64,000 nt of DNA. Source: Acinetobacter johnsonii CIP 64.6. GTDB taxonomy: Bacteria; Pseudomonadota; Gammaproteobacteria; Pseudomonadales; Moraxellaceae. The stretch is taken from contig NZ_KB849236.1 in NCBI RefSeq assembly GCF_000368045.1, positions 981,293 to 1,045,292 of the forward strand, read 5' to 3'. Made by a program: the position numbers and the translations under genes. A model generated the notes under the pieces. The model did not search any database and had not been told where the DNA came from. It was given only the letters and a program-made list of their open reading frames with translations. Below, piece by piece: positions 1 through 9,039 of the stretch (within the stretch, counting starts at the first letter, position 1; the number at the start of each line of letters is the position of its first letter).

Positions 1-233
1 GCTTTGGCGGTCAACAAGGCGGCTTTGGCGGTCAACAAGGCGGCTTTGGCGGTCAACAAGGCGGCTTTGGTGGTCAACAAGGTGGCTTCGGTGGTCAAGG
101 TGGCTTCGGTGGTCAAGGTGGCTTCGGTGGTCAAGGTGGCTTTGGTAGCCAAGGTGGCTTCGGTGGTCAATCGACTGGTTTTGATGGTGAATCAAAATTT
201 GAAGACACTCAAGATGACGAAAATAATCGTTAA
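1..233 (+). CDS. C-terminal end of Gly/Gln/Phe-rich repeat protein (partial)
   Basis: The reading frame that begins with the codon at base 3 runs open from the window edge to TAA at 231-233. It encodes four GQQGGFG heptads, four shorter GQGGFG/SQGGFG units and an acidic tail ending in DDENNR. The only other long frame here (A-V-N-K repeats) is a shadow of the repeat. Gly/Gln/Phe-rich tails are typical of disordered regions of nucleic-acid-binding proteins such as SSB or RNA helicases, but the usual SSB tip (DDDIPF-like) is absent. The N-terminal domain lies outside the window, so I do not assign a function. It converges on surA across two terminators. Confidence 0.6.
   Translation, partial: FGGQQGGFGGQQGGFGGQQGGFGGQQGGFGGQGGFGGQGGFGGQGGFGSQGGFGGQSTGFDGESKFEDTQDDENNR
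9..164 (+). repeat. In-frame tandem repeat (4 x 21 bp then 4 x 18 bp)
   Basis: Four copies of a 21-bp unit (GGTCAACAAGGCGGCTTTGG plus one base) are followed by four copies of an 18-bp unit that lacks one CAA codon. All units keep the reading frame, so copy-number change would lengthen or shorten the glycine-rich tail without breaking the gene. Confidence 0.9.
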
Positions 234-242
234 TTGATTGTT

Positions 243-272
243 AAAAAAGCCTCTCACATGAGAGGCTTTTTT
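243..272 (+). terminator. Rho-independent terminator of the Gly-rich gene
   Basis: A run of A is followed by GCCTCTC-ACAT-GAGAGGC and a T run, ten bases after the stop codon. Confidence 0.9.
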
Positions 273-301
273 ATGTCTAATTCTTAGTTTTCGTCCAAGC
301 G

Positions 302-332
302 AAAAAAGACCAGCATTCATGCTGGTCTTTTT
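302..332 (-). terminator. Terminator after surA
   Basis: GACCAGC-ATTCAT-GCTGGTC is flanked by A6 and T5. It lies just past the surA stop and could work in both directions. Confidence 0.85.
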
Positions 333-344
333 ATGTGTTCAAAT

Positions 345-1649
345 TTATGACTTGTTGTTCTTACGGTCTAAGTTAGGATCTTTAATTTCGACATAAGCTC
401 TGTTACGTGTTTCGCGTAACCAGCTATCAAGCTCTGCATCAAATTGACGCTCACCTAAAATTTGACGGGCCATACGCTCTTGGTATTCAGCAGTCATGTC
501 TTGTTGACGTGTTTCAGTCACTTGAAGAATATGCCAGCCAAACTGAGTTTGAAAAGGTTTACTGGTTTGACCTACCGGTGTATTTTTCATGGTTTCTTCA
601 AACTGAGGAACCATCACACCTGGGCTGACCCAACCCAAACTCCCGCCATCACGTGCTGAACCTGTGTCATTGGAGTAGGTGGAAGCCAAAACGGCAAAGT
701 CTTCACCTTTTTGTACGCGGTTATACAAGCTTTCGATCATTTGTTTAGCATTTTCAGGGCTAACCACTTCAGACGGTTGGATCAAAATATGGCGTGCTTT
801 GTATTGAGGTACAATCGCTTTTTGCTCAGCCCCTTTGCGTTCAACTAATTTTAAAAGATGTACACCATCTCGTACTGTAATTAAATCTGTGGTTTGTCCC
901 ACTTGGAGTGGACTCACACGTGCTGCAAGCTCGCTAGGGATGTCAGAAAGTGCTCTAAAGCCCATATCTGCACCTTCAACTTTGGTGCCAGCAGTACTGA
1001 ACTTTTTAGCGATTGCAGCGACATCGTTGTCGTTTGCTAGTACTGTTTTAACTTGCTTAGCCACAGCGTCAGCATTGTCACCTGAAACACGCACATGTAG
1101 CACATGCACTTGGTTACCGAGTGCTGCTTGACCTTGTGGGGTATTTAAGAAGTTTTTAACGTCTTGATCTGAAATCTGGATACGAGAGGTAACGATTTGC
1201 TGGCGCAAACGATTGATTGCTAAATCTTCAGCAACGCGACTACGCAAAGAAGCATAGGTTCCGGGTGCCATTTTATCGAGCTTTTGTTGGAATGCTTCTA
1301 GGCTTGTGCTACCAGATTGTTTTGCAACATTTAAAACTGCTTCATTCAAGCTTTTTTCATCAGGTTGAATGTTGTAACGTTTCACTTGCTCAAGCTGAGT
1401 CTGACGAATAATCAGTTGCTCTAATGCTTGTTGTGCCAAATATTGCTCTGGTGGGACTTGTTTCTTTTGGCTCTCAAGTTGATGTTTGAGCTCAGCCATG
1501 CTTGCTTCTAAGTCACTCTTCAAAATGACACTGTTATCGACTACAGCAACAACTTCATCCGACGCATGTACAAAAGTTGGAATAGCGGTTGCGAGAGCTA
1601 AAGCCAAAGCACTCGCTTTAAAAAATTGTTTGAACTGTTTTGTCTTCAT
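345..1649 (-). CDS. surA: Periplasmic chaperone / peptidyl-prolyl isomerase SurA
   Basis: SurA escorts unfolded outer-membrane proteins through the periplasm to the BAM complex. The chosen start gives a 434-aa protein with a clear signal peptide (MKTKQFKQFF, hydrophobic stretch, FVHA cleavage region near residue 29). An N-terminal SurA domain and two parvulin domains follow; the second begins with the typical YKARHILIQ and contains GGSLGWV. A start five codons upstream is possible, but it lies inside lptD and adds residues before the signal peptide. The chosen ATG shares one base with the lptD TAA stop, so translation is probably coupled. LptD is a known SurA client, which suits the pairing. 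Confidence 0.95.
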   Translation of the reverse strand: MKTKQFKQFFKASALALALATAIPTFVHASDEVVAVVDNSVILKSDLEASMAELKHQLESQKKQVPPEQYLAQQALEQLIIRQTQLEQVKRYNIQPDEKSLNEAVLNVAKQSGSTSLEAFQQKLDKMAPGTYASLRSRVAEDLAINRLRQQIVTSRIQISDQDVKNFLNTPQGQAALGNQVHVLHVRVSGDNADAVAKQVKTVLANDNDVAAIAKKFSTAGTKVEGADMGFRALSDIPSELAARVSPLQVGQTTDLITVRDGVHLLKLVERKGAEQKAIVPQYKARHILIQPSEVVSPENAKQMIESLYNRVQKGEDFAVLASTYSNDTGSARDGGSLGWVSPGVMVPQFEETMKNTPVGQTSKPFQTQFGWHILQVTETRQQDMTAEYQERMARQILGERQFDAELDSWLRETRNRAYVEIKDPNLDRKNNKS

Positions 1650-4117
1650 TAACGGTCTGTCCAAGTCTGATTAATATTGTTAAAGCCTAGAATACGATTT
1701 TCTAGTAATGATGAAAGTTTACTGTTGAGTCTGCCTAGGCCTTTAAGTGTAATTTCGGCCATAATTGCACGTTTAGGTTCTACACCTGCAGCATTGACGT
1801 CATCCAAGTCGTTATAGTACTCACGACCATAAACGGAGATTCCCCAACAGCAAGACTCGTAATTGACACCAAGGAGGTATTCACGAGCGACATTGTTGTC
1901 TAAGTCATATTGAGCATGGCCCATAATACGCCAGTTGTTATGGATCGGTTGTACAAAAGATGCAACCACTTGGTCGTAATGTTCTTGACGGTCTGCAATT
2001 TCTTTACGGTAGAAATAGCCAACGTTATAGAGGTTGCCTTTATCACCCGTAAAGTAAAGTTGTAAGTCGCGTTGCGCATTATCGCCATTCGCCATCCATG
2101 CTGAGTTTGCACCGAGGGTAAAGTTTTGCGAGAGCTGGCTAGATACGCTGACAATCGGACCAGAGTGATTTTCTCTGTCAAAGACATCTGCTGTTTGGTC
2201 AAGCGTTACGCGGCGGTCTTCGAAATAATAGCTTTGGCCCACACTGGCTTTTAAGCGCTCTAGACCCACAGTATCAAATAAGCTATAGCTTAAGCCTAGT
2301 GACAAGAAGTTATTGTCTTCTAGACGGTCATGGCCATAGAAGCGATTTGCACTAAATAACTGATCATAGTTGATCGATGCTGTTGCAGAGTCAAAGTTTG
2401 GTGCGCCATCTTGATTTTTATAGGGTGCATAGGCATAGAACATGCGTGGGCTTAACGTCTGTAAGAAAGTGCCTTCTTTTTCAAAAGTTAAACCTGCATC
2501 AAAAGTCACCTGTGGCACGACATAAGATTTGTCGTTCGATGAGCGGTTGGTGTTGTCAAACTCATTGATGGTGTCTTGATCGTAGAATGTGTTCACATTG
2601 CGAATAGATACTTCAGGAATGGCGAAAGCCCACGGTGTACGGTAGTTGTAGCGTACAGAAAAGTCATTATAGACACGGGTGCCGCTTGGTTCAAAGCTAT
2701 CGTTGGTATCACCGTCGATAGTCCCAAAGTCCTTTTTAAAGTAAGCTGTATCGTTGTTGAACTCGTATTCTAAGCCCAGTGCATTACCCGCTTTGTAGTT
2801 GAGTAAGAACTGTGGTAAACGCGCATACGGACGGTCAACGTAGGGGGTGGTTTCGTCTAGTGTTTGGAAGTCTTCAACTTTCAGTTGGGCTTTTAGACCA
2901 GGAATTCCATTTTTATAGTTTAACTCCCACGCACGACGCAGATTTAAGTCTGTCTTAGTGTTTGGGTTATTGCTTAAGTCAGTAAAGTAGTCTTTGTCTG
3001 AAGCATAGTTATATTCAAGGTTGGTTGAGAACTGTTCATTGATTTGCCAGTTATGTAAAAAGTGCAAATCTTTACGGTCTTCATCGTCATATTTTCGGTC
3101 AGAAGCTAAGTAACCCCCCCAAATTTGACCTGAACCAAAGTTTTCGGTTAGATAGCGGAACTCACCCTCAAACATTGGGCCGCGGTCGCTGATATAGCGT
3201 GGCGTAACAGTCGCGTCGTAGTTAGGTGCTAAGTTGAGATAAACAGGCACTGCAAGCTCGACACCACCATCATTAGTGAAGCCAAAACTTGGTGTCAAAA
3301 TACCGGTAGTACGACGGTCATCAATCGGGAAGTTAAAATAAGGTACAGCTAGAACGGGTACATCTTTGACATAAAGCTTTGTACCGCGTGTTTCACCACG
3401 TCCAGTTTCTTGATTTAACTTAATTTCGTCTGCTTGGATTTTCCATGTTGGCGATTGCTCTGGTGGACAGGTGCTATAAGTTGCATTTTTTAGCGTGGTG
3501 GTCGTTTGTGACTCACGTAGGATTTGGTCAGCCCGCCCATGCGCATGTTGTTCTTCTGAAATATAGAAACTGTTTTTCAGATCGCCTTGCTGAGTTTTTA
3601 GGTTGTAATTAATTTGGTCACTTTGCGCTAATAAGCCACTTTGCGCCATTTGCACACGACCTTCAGCATTGGCAAAGGTCTGGGTTTGATCAATTGTAAT
3701 TTTATCGGCACGGATTTGACGACCTTCTTGATCAATCAGGACATTACCTTCAAGAACAGAGTCACCTTGTGGGTTGTAGTGACCATAGTCCGCTGTAATG
3801 GTAGATGTCGCATTGGCTGCGTCAGCGGCTTTGGTTTCAGGGCTTACAGGGGTTAGCCATGTGCCTTGGCAATACGCGGAGCTTAAGTAACGACCTTGGC
3901 GCTGTTGAGCTTCAGGAGATGACTTATCGACGTAGTATTGTTCGAAAAACTTTTGCCCAGGATAGCTTTCTTGTAGTGCTTGTTTTAGCGATTGTTGTTC
4001 GTCTGAAATAGACGTGGTTGGTGTTGCAGCATAGCTTGTGATTGAGCTACCACAAAGAAGGGTAAATATCGCAGTCGCTAAAGGATTAAATTTAAACTGA
4101 TGCTTCATGTGTCTCAT
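1649..4117 (-). CDS. lptD: LPS-assembly outer-membrane protein LptD
   Basis: LptD forms the outer-membrane LPS translocon with LptE. The 822-aa sequence has a signal peptide, a jellyroll (OstA-like) domain around residues 115-250 (DSVLEGNVLIDQEGRQIRAD region) and a long beta-barrel rich in alternating aromatic strands. The cysteines expected for the two inter-domain disulfides are visible: one near residue 83 (AYCQG), one near 217 (STCPPEQ) and the adjacent pair near 754 (ESCCWG). A start at the fourth codon (MKHQFK) is equally possible. It is the first gene of the lptD-surA operon and is divergent from amgK. Confidence 0.96.
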   Translation of the reverse strand: MRHMKHQFKFNPLATAIFTLLCGSSITSYAATPTTSISDEQQSLKQALQESYPGQKFFEQYYVDKSSPEAQQRQGRYLSSAYCQGTWLTPVSPETKAADAANATSTITADYGHYNPQGDSVLEGNVLIDQEGRQIRADKITIDQTQTFANAEGRVQMAQSGLLAQSDQINYNLKTQQGDLKNSFYISEEQHAHGRADQILRESQTTTTLKNATYSTCPPEQSPTWKIQADEIKLNQETGRGETRGTKLYVKDVPVLAVPYFNFPIDDRRTTGILTPSFGFTNDGGVELAVPVYLNLAPNYDATVTPRYISDRGPMFEGEFRYLTENFGSGQIWGGYLASDRKYDDEDRKDLHFLHNWQINEQFSTNLEYNYASDKDYFTDLSNNPNTKTDLNLRRAWELNYKNGIPGLKAQLKVEDFQTLDETTPYVDRPYARLPQFLLNYKAGNALGLEYEFNNDTAYFKKDFGTIDGDTNDSFEPSGTRVYNDFSVRYNYRTPWAFAIPEVSIRNVNTFYDQDTINEFDNTNRSSNDKSYVVPQVTFDAGLTFEKEGTFLQTLSPRMFYAYAPYKNQDGAPNFDSATASINYDQLFSANRFYGHDRLEDNNFLSLGLSYSLFDTVGLERLKASVGQSYYFEDRRVTLDQTADVFDRENHSGPIVSVSSQLSQNFTLGANSAWMANGDNAQRDLQLYFTGDKGNLYNVGYFYRKEIADRQEHYDQVVASFVQPIHNNWRIMGHAQYDLDNNVAREYLLGVNYESCCWGISVYGREYYNDLDDVNAAGVEPKRAIMAEITLKGLGRLNSKLSSLLENRILGFNNINQTWTDR

Positions 4118-4229
4118 TTACCAAGTATGCTTAAAACGCAATTAATTATTGTCGCATCATAGAGAAAAAGTTGATAAGTGGCTACACTTAGCACTTTAAA
4201 AACTCAGCCTGTATTAGAATTTATCGCAA
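4118..4229. promoter_or_regulatory. Divergent lptD / amgK intergenic region
   Basis: This 112-bp AT-rich gap must hold promoters for the minus-strand lptD-surA operon and the plus-strand amgK-murU operon. I cannot name -10 or -35 boxes with confidence. Confidence 0.5.
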
Positions 4230-5246
4230 ATGAATACACAACGTGAACAATTGATACAAACATGGATTTCATCTGTACTTGGTTCAGATCAATTTGAAAT
4301 TAACTTTTTAGCAGGCGATGCAAGTTTCCGTCGTTATGCACGAATCAAGTTGAATAATAAAACATTTATGCTGATGGATGCACCACCAGAAAAAGAAGAT
4401 TGTGTGCCTTTTGTGACGATTGATGAATTTTTTGATACGAACGGTGTTCGTGTACCACATATTGTGGCGAAAGATTTAGAGCAAGGCTTCTTATTGCTTG
4501 AAGATTTTGGTGATGTGCTACTGTCTACACAGCTCGATGACAAAACTGTCGATGCACATTATGAGCAAAGTTTTAAGCAGTTGATTCAATTGCAGTCTAT
4601 TGATGGCGTAGGTCATTTCCCAGCTTATTCTTATGAAAAGTTAATGACCGAAATGTCGTTGTTGACAGATTGGTTATTGCCAAGTTTACAGATTCAACTT
4701 TCTGATGATGAGTCTGCGCTGATTAAACGTACATTTGCAATTTTAGCCAATGCTGCTTTGGCTCAGCCTCAAGTGATTGTACATCGTGATTTCCACAGTC
4801 GTAATCTCATGCTTTTGGTAGATGAGCAAGAGCAAGGCGTAATTGACTTTCAGGATGCTGTGATAGGTGCAGATACTTATGATCTGATCTCAATTACACG
4901 TGATGCGTATGTACAGTGGAATTCTGAGCGCGTTTATCATTGGTTTAAAGTGTTTTATGACCTATTGCCAGCTTCTGCCAAAGAAGGGCGTGACTTTGAA
5001 CAGTTTAAGCAAGACGCTGACCTGATGGCAATTCAACGTCATATTAAAATTTTAGGTATTTTTGTGCGTTTATTTGAACGTGACGGAAAATCAAGTTATC
5101 TGAAAGATTTACCACGTGTGATGTGGTATTTACTTGAAGAAAGCAAACCTTATGCAGAACTACAACCTTTCATGCAATTTATTTGCGATAAAGTGATGCC
5201 GAAATTTGAAGCAAAATATGGCAAATATGAGGTTGTTACAGCATGA
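4230..5246 (+). CDS. amgK: Anomeric MurNAc/GlcNAc kinase AmgK
   Basis: AmgK phosphorylates recovered N-acetylmuramic acid at the anomeric carbon, a step in peptidoglycan recycling that bypasses de novo UDP-MurNAc synthesis. The 338-aa protein has the aminoglycoside-phosphotransferase fold: the catalytic loop HRDFHSRN near residues 185-192 and the metal-binding IDFQDA near 205-210. The next gene is the MurU-type nucleotidyltransferase, joined by an ATGA overlap, and lptD is divergent. In Pseudomonas putida the amgK-murU pair likewise lies next to lptD, which supports the specific name over a generic phosphotransferase. This pathway is known to lower fosfomycin sensitivity in organisms that have it. 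Confidence 0.9.
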   Translation: MNTQREQLIQTWISSVLGSDQFEINFLAGDASFRRYARIKLNNKTFMLMDAPPEKEDCVPFVTIDEFFDTNGVRVPHIVAKDLEQGFLLLEDFGDVLLSTQLDDKTVDAHYEQSFKQLIQLQSIDGVGHFPAYSYEKLMTEMSLLTDWLLPSLQIQLSDDESALIKRTFAILANAALAQPQVIVHRDFHSRNLMLLVDEQEQGVIDFQDAVIGADTYDLISITRDAYVQWNSERVYHWFKVFYDLLPASAKEGRDFEQFKQDADLMAIQRHIKILGIFVRLFERDGKSSYLKDLPRVMWYLLEESKPYAELQPFMQFICDKVMPKFEAKYGKYEVVTA

Positions 5247-5932
5247 AAGCAATGATTTTGGCCGCGGGGCTTGGAAACCGTATGCGTCCTTTAACACTCT
5301 ATAAACCGAAACCTTTGCTTGAAGTTGGTGGCAAACCACTGATCGTTTGGCATATTGAAAAACTTAAGCAGATTGGGGTCACAGAAATTGTGATTAATTC
5401 TGCCTGGTTGGCCGATGTGTTGATTGGTGCGCTTGGGGATGGTTCACAGTTTGGTGTGACTATTCGTTGGACGCGTGAAGAAGAGGGGCTTGAAACAGCG
5501 GGTGGTATTATTAATGCTCTGCCACTGCTGGGGACAGAACCGTTTATTTTAGTGAATGGTGATGTTTGGACCACTTTTGATTTCGAAGCTTTACTTGATG
5601 TGCAGTTGGACACCGATTTTGCGCATCTCGTATTTGTACCCAACCCGACACAGCATCCCAAAGGCGACTTTATCTTGAACCAAGGGCGTGCTTATACCTT
5701 TGAACAAGAGCAGTCAGGTGAAGCACTGACTTATAGTGGTGTTGCGGTTATTCATCCACAGATGTTTAAGGGCTTGGAAGCAGGTAAGCGTCCATTGGCT
5801 CCATTGCTAAAAGAAGCGATGTCTGCTGGAAAAGTTTCTGCTGAGAAAATGCAAGCCGTATGGGTGGATGTTGGCACACCTGAGCGATTAAGTGATCTAG
5901 ATCTACAGATTCGTCAAGGTATGTACGTTTAA
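5243..5932 (+). CDS. murU: MurNAc-1-phosphate uridylyltransferase MurU
   Basis: MurU converts MurNAc-1-phosphate and UTP to UDP-MurNAc, completing the recycling branch started by AmgK. At 229 aa it is a small sugar-nucleotidyltransferase with the N-terminal signature MILAAGLGNRMRPLT followed by KPKPLLEVGGKPLI (residues 3-33). The nucleotide/metal motif LVNGDVW lies near residue 105, and WVDVGTPERL near the C-terminus. The ATG overlaps the amgK stop, so the two are translated together. Confidence 0.9.
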   Translation: MKAMILAAGLGNRMRPLTLYKPKPLLEVGGKPLIVWHIEKLKQIGVTEIVINSAWLADVLIGALGDGSQFGVTIRWTREEEGLETAGGIINALPLLGTEPFILVNGDVWTTFDFEALLDVQLDTDFAHLVFVPNPTQHPKGDFILNQGRAYTFEQEQSGEALTYSGVAVIHPQMFKGLEAGKRPLAPLLKEAMSAGKVSAEKMQAVWVDVGTPERLSDLDLQIRQGMYV

Positions 5933-6016
5933 GTGCATAATCACTAAGCGTTAGCTACTGTTCCACGGCTGAGAAATCGGTATACTTCAGTTTAATTTTA
6001 TTGAGATGTCTTCTTT

Positions 6017-6649
6017 ATGCATCCATTTTTTCAAGACTTAAAGCAAGGTAGTCAAAAGCTTGGCTTAGATTTGAGTGAAGAAGCATTAAATTTATTGCTG
6101 AAGTATCAAGACGCACTTGTGCTGTGGAACAAAGCTTACAATTTAACAGCGATTCGCGATCCTAAAGAAATGCTGGTGAAGCATTTATTAGATAGTTTAA
6201 GTATTTTAAAAGATTTGCCGAAAGGTCGTTTGCTGGATATTGGTACAGGCGGTGGTATGCCGGGCATGATTATTGCTCTATGCCAACCTGAGCGCCAATG
6301 TGTTTTGCTTGATTCCAATGGCAAAAAAATTCGTTTTTTAAAGCAGTTTATTGCAGACTTAAAATTAACCAATGTAATTGCAGTTCAAACGCGTGTTGAA
6401 AATGAAGATAGCATCCATGATTTGGGTCAGTTTGATGTGATTACCAGTCGTGCATTTGCCTCTTTAACCGATTTTATCAATGCATCGAAGCCTTATATGC
6501 ACCCAGACAGCATCATTGCGTCTATGAAAGGTTTGGTTCCGCATGACGAAGTTGAAGCGTTCAAAAACGAATTTAGTTGTGACATTATTGCGTTAAAAGT
6601 TCCACGTTTGGACGAACAACGACACTTACTTTTATTAAAACGTATCTAA
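6017..6649 (+). CDS. rsmG: 16S rRNA (guanine527-N7)-methyltransferase RsmG
   Basis: RsmG (GidB) methylates G527 of 16S rRNA using S-adenosylmethionine; loss gives low-level streptomycin resistance in other bacteria. The 210-aa protein is of family size. It shows the YNLTAIRDPKEMLVKHLLDS stretch, then the SAM-binding motif LLDIGTGGGMPGM near residues 71-84, and SRAFASL near 150. It lies 25 bp upstream of parA, the rsmG-parA-parB order common in gammaproteobacteria. Confidence 0.95.
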   Translation: MHPFFQDLKQGSQKLGLDLSEEALNLLLKYQDALVLWNKAYNLTAIRDPKEMLVKHLLDSLSILKDLPKGRLLDIGTGGGMPGMIIALCQPERQCVLLDSNGKKIRFLKQFIADLKLTNVIAVQTRVENEDSIHDLGQFDVITSRAFASLTDFINASKPYMHPDSIIASMKGLVPHDEVEAFKNEFSCDIIALKVPRLDEQRHLLLLKRI

Positions 6650-6674
6650 AAAAATTCAAAGGATTGGGCGGGTC

Positions 6675-7457
6675 ATGGCACAAATTATTGCGATTGCTAA
6701 CCAAAAAGGTGGTGTAGGTAAAACCACAACCGCAGTAAATTTGGCTGCATCTTTAGCAGTACTTAAAAAGCGGGTTTTATTGGTTGATATGGACTCGCAA
6801 GGCAATGCGACCATGGGTTCAGGCATTCAAAAAAATGACCTACTGTATTCAGTGACCGATGTGTTACTGGGTGAAGTACCTATAGAGACTGCGATTACCA
6901 AGGCGGAAGTGGGTTATAAGGTCTTGGGTGCAAATCGTGATTTGGCGGGAGTTGAACTTGCGATTGCTGAGCAAGAAGGGCGTGAATTTATTCTGCGTGA
7001 TGCGTTGCAAGAAATTGAACAAGCATATGACTACATCATCGTGGACTGTGCGCCCAGCTTAAGCTTGATCACGGTTAATGCACTGGCAGCCGTGGATGGT
7101 GTGATGATTCCAATGCAGTGTGAATATTATGCTTTGGAGGGCTTGGCAGATTTAACACAGACCATTGATCGCATTCAACAAGCATTAAATCCTGAGTTAA
7201 AAATTATTGGTGTTCTACGCACCATGTATGATGCACGTAACGCGCTGACACGTGATGTGTCTGAAGAATTAGAACAATACTTTGGCAAAAAACTATATGA
7301 CACGGTCATTCCACGTAATGTGCGTCTAGCTGAAGCACCTGCGCATGGTTTGCCTGTGATTTATTTTGAAAAAAGCTCGAAGGGCGCAGTTGCTTATTTG
7401 CATTTAGCAGCTGAAATGATTAAGAAAAGCAAAGTGAAAAAAGGAAGTAACGCATGA
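6675..7457 (+). CDS. parA: Chromosome-partitioning ATPase ParA (Soj)
   Basis: ParA is a Walker-type ATPase that binds nucleoid DNA and pulls ParB-bound origins apart. The 260-aa sequence carries the deviant Walker A KGGVGKTT at residues 10-17, DMDSQGNAT near 38 and the Walker B region YIIVDCAPS near 117. The short form without an N-terminal DNA-binding domain is typical of chromosomal ParA. The stop overlaps the parB start as ATGA. Confidence 0.95.
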   Translation: MAQIIAIANQKGGVGKTTTAVNLAASLAVLKKRVLLVDMDSQGNATMGSGIQKNDLLYSVTDVLLGEVPIETAITKAEVGYKVLGANRDLAGVELAIAEQEGREFILRDALQEIEQAYDYIIVDCAPSLSLITVNALAAVDGVMIPMQCEYYALEGLADLTQTIDRIQQALNPELKIIGVLRTMYDARNALTRDVSEELEQYFGKKLYDTVIPRNVRLAEAPAHGLPVIYFEKSSKGAVAYLHLAAEMIKKSKVKKGSNA

Positions 7458-8341
7458 CCGTTAAAAAACGTGGGCTGGCAAAAGGTCGTGGTTTAGATGC
7501 CTTACTCGGTTCCATTCAAAAAGAGAAATTACAACTTGAAGCACAAGCTCTTGATCACGGTCAGCTAAAACAAATCGATGTGCATCTATTACAACGTGGT
7601 GAATATCAGCCACGTCGTTTTATTAATGAGCAAGACTTACAAGAGTTAGCGGCATCGATTGAAAAACACGGTGTAATGCAGCCGATTGTGATTCGTCCAA
7701 TTGATAATGAAAAGCACCCCTATGAAATTATTGCGGGTGAGCGTCGTTGGCGTGCGGCTCAACTTGCCGGTTTAACGCAAGTTCCAGCCATTGTTCGTGA
7801 TTTAACAGACCAAGTTGCAATTGCATTGGCGTTGATTGAGAACATTCAACGTCAAGATCTTAATCCGATTGATCAGGCGATGGCATTACAACGTTTTCAT
7901 GAAGAGTTTGGTTTAAGTCATCAAGAAATTGCGGATACGGTAGGCAAAGCGCGTACCACAGTAAGTAATTTGCTACGTTTATTAAGTCTAGCTGAGCAAG
8001 TTAAAGACTTTATGCAGCAAGGTTTATTAGACATGGGACATGCTCGTGCCATTTTGACTTTGAAAGGGAAAGATCAACTGAAAGTCGCAGAATTGGTGAT
8101 AGAGAAAAGCTTATCTGTTCGCCAAACTGAACAATATGTTCGTGATCTCAATGCGCCTAAACAAGAAAAATCCAAAACGGAAATTGCACCAGATCTTCAA
8201 CAATTGACACAGCGCTTAACAGATCGTTTTAGTGCAAATGTCAAAATTGATCATAATAAACAAGGGAAAGGCAAGCTCACGATTCATTATCATTCACTCG
8301 ACGAGTTGGATGGTATTTTGAATATTTGCTTAGCTGAATAA
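7454..8341 (+). CDS. parB: Chromosome-partitioning protein ParB (Spo0J)
   Basis: ParB binds parS sites near the origin, spreads as a CTP-dependent clamp and stimulates ParA. The 295-aa protein starts with the chromosomal-ParB motif KRGLAKGRGLDALLG (residues 4-18). Then come the ParB/Srx CTP-binding domain with GERRWRAAQ near residue 95, a helix-turn-helix region (LSHQEIADTVGKARTTVSNL) near 155-175 and a C-terminal dimerisation domain. No full parS palindrome was seen in the window. Confidence 0.95.
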   Translation: MTVKKRGLAKGRGLDALLGSIQKEKLQLEAQALDHGQLKQIDVHLLQRGEYQPRRFINEQDLQELAASIEKHGVMQPIVIRPIDNEKHPYEIIAGERRWRAAQLAGLTQVPAIVRDLTDQVAIALALIENIQRQDLNPIDQAMALQRFHEEFGLSHQEIADTVGKARTTVSNLLRLLSLAEQVKDFMQQGLLDMGHARAILTLKGKDQLKVAELVIEKSLSVRQTEQYVRDLNAPKQEKSKTEIAPDLQQLTQRLTDRFSANVKIDHNKQGKGKLTIHYHSLDELDGILNICLAE

Positions 8342-8377
8342 TTTTATTTTCTATTTCTAAATACTTGGGGAAGTGTT

Positions 8378-9031
8378 ATGTGGGAATTGGTAAAAGCAGG
8401 TGGGTGGCTTATGCTGCCCCTTGTGCTCTGTTCGATCTTTACTGTTGCGATTAGCTTAGAGCGTTTTATTCGCTTGAAGAAAACTACTATTTTACCGAAA
8501 GATTTGCTATTAAACCCAGCGCAAAGCGTACAAATGGTTTTGCCTAAACTTAAACAAAATCAGGATTTACAGGCAACGACATTGGGTCGTATTTTGGAAG
8601 CTGGTTACCAAAGTAAGGCACAAGGTGAACAGTTTGCACGTGCACAGATGGAAGCAACAGCCTCTCAGGAAATTGGTTATCTTGAAAAAAACATCAATTT
8701 TTTGGGAACATTGAGTGCTGTCGCGCCTCTTTTAGGATTATTGGGAACGGTACTTGGGATTATCGAGTCATTTTTAATGATTGATATTGGGAATAGTAGT
8801 AATCCAACACTGATGATTCCGGGGATTTCTAAAGCACTGATTACAACTGCGGCAGGAATGTTCATTGCGATTCCCGCATTATTTGCTTATCGTTATTTTC
8901 AGCGGTTAGTTCAAGAGTATGTTGCTGAATTAGAACAGCAATCGACTTTATTTCATGCGGCTTTATTTTATAAGCAAACAGAAACTGTGCTTGAAAACCA
9001 TGATGATGTTGTTGTGAAGCAAGCGAGCTAA
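8378..9031 (+). CDS. exbB: MotA/TolQ/ExbB family proton-channel protein
   Basis: Members of this family form the inner-membrane pentamer that uses proton flow to power TonB, Tol or related envelope machines. The 217-aa protein has one N-terminal transmembrane helix (residues 9-28) and a second pair near 110-180 with the conserved GTLSAVAPLLGLLGTVLGI stretch. It pairs with an ExbD protein 8 bp downstream. The same pair precedes lpxK-kdsB in Pseudomonas. Whether it serves TonB, Tol or an LPS-linked function cannot be told from sequence; the symbol is a family name. Confidence 0.85.
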   Translation: MWELVKAGGWLMLPLVLCSIFTVAISLERFIRLKKTTILPKDLLLNPAQSVQMVLPKLKQNQDLQATTLGRILEAGYQSKAQGEQFARAQMEATASQEIGYLEKNINFLGTLSAVAPLLGLLGTVLGIIESFLMIDIGNSSNPTLMIPGISKALITTAAGMFIAIPALFAYRYFQRLVQEYVAELEQQSTLFHAALFYKQTETVLENHDDVVVKQAS

Positions 9032-9039
9032 GGTGAAGT

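Noticed and set aside
4..237. Open frame with A-V-N-K-A-A-L repeats at the start of the window
   Set aside because: It is another frame of the tandem repeat; the G-Q-Q-G-G-F-G frame has the stop before the terminator and a protein-like composition.
5955..5990. Sequence CTGTTCCACGG resembling a parS half site (TGTTNCACGTGAAACA) upstream of rsmG-parA-parB
   Set aside because: Only the left half fits; the right half is GCTGAGAAAT, so it is not a palindromic parS. A further half-match (TGTTTCACG near 62617) is also alone.
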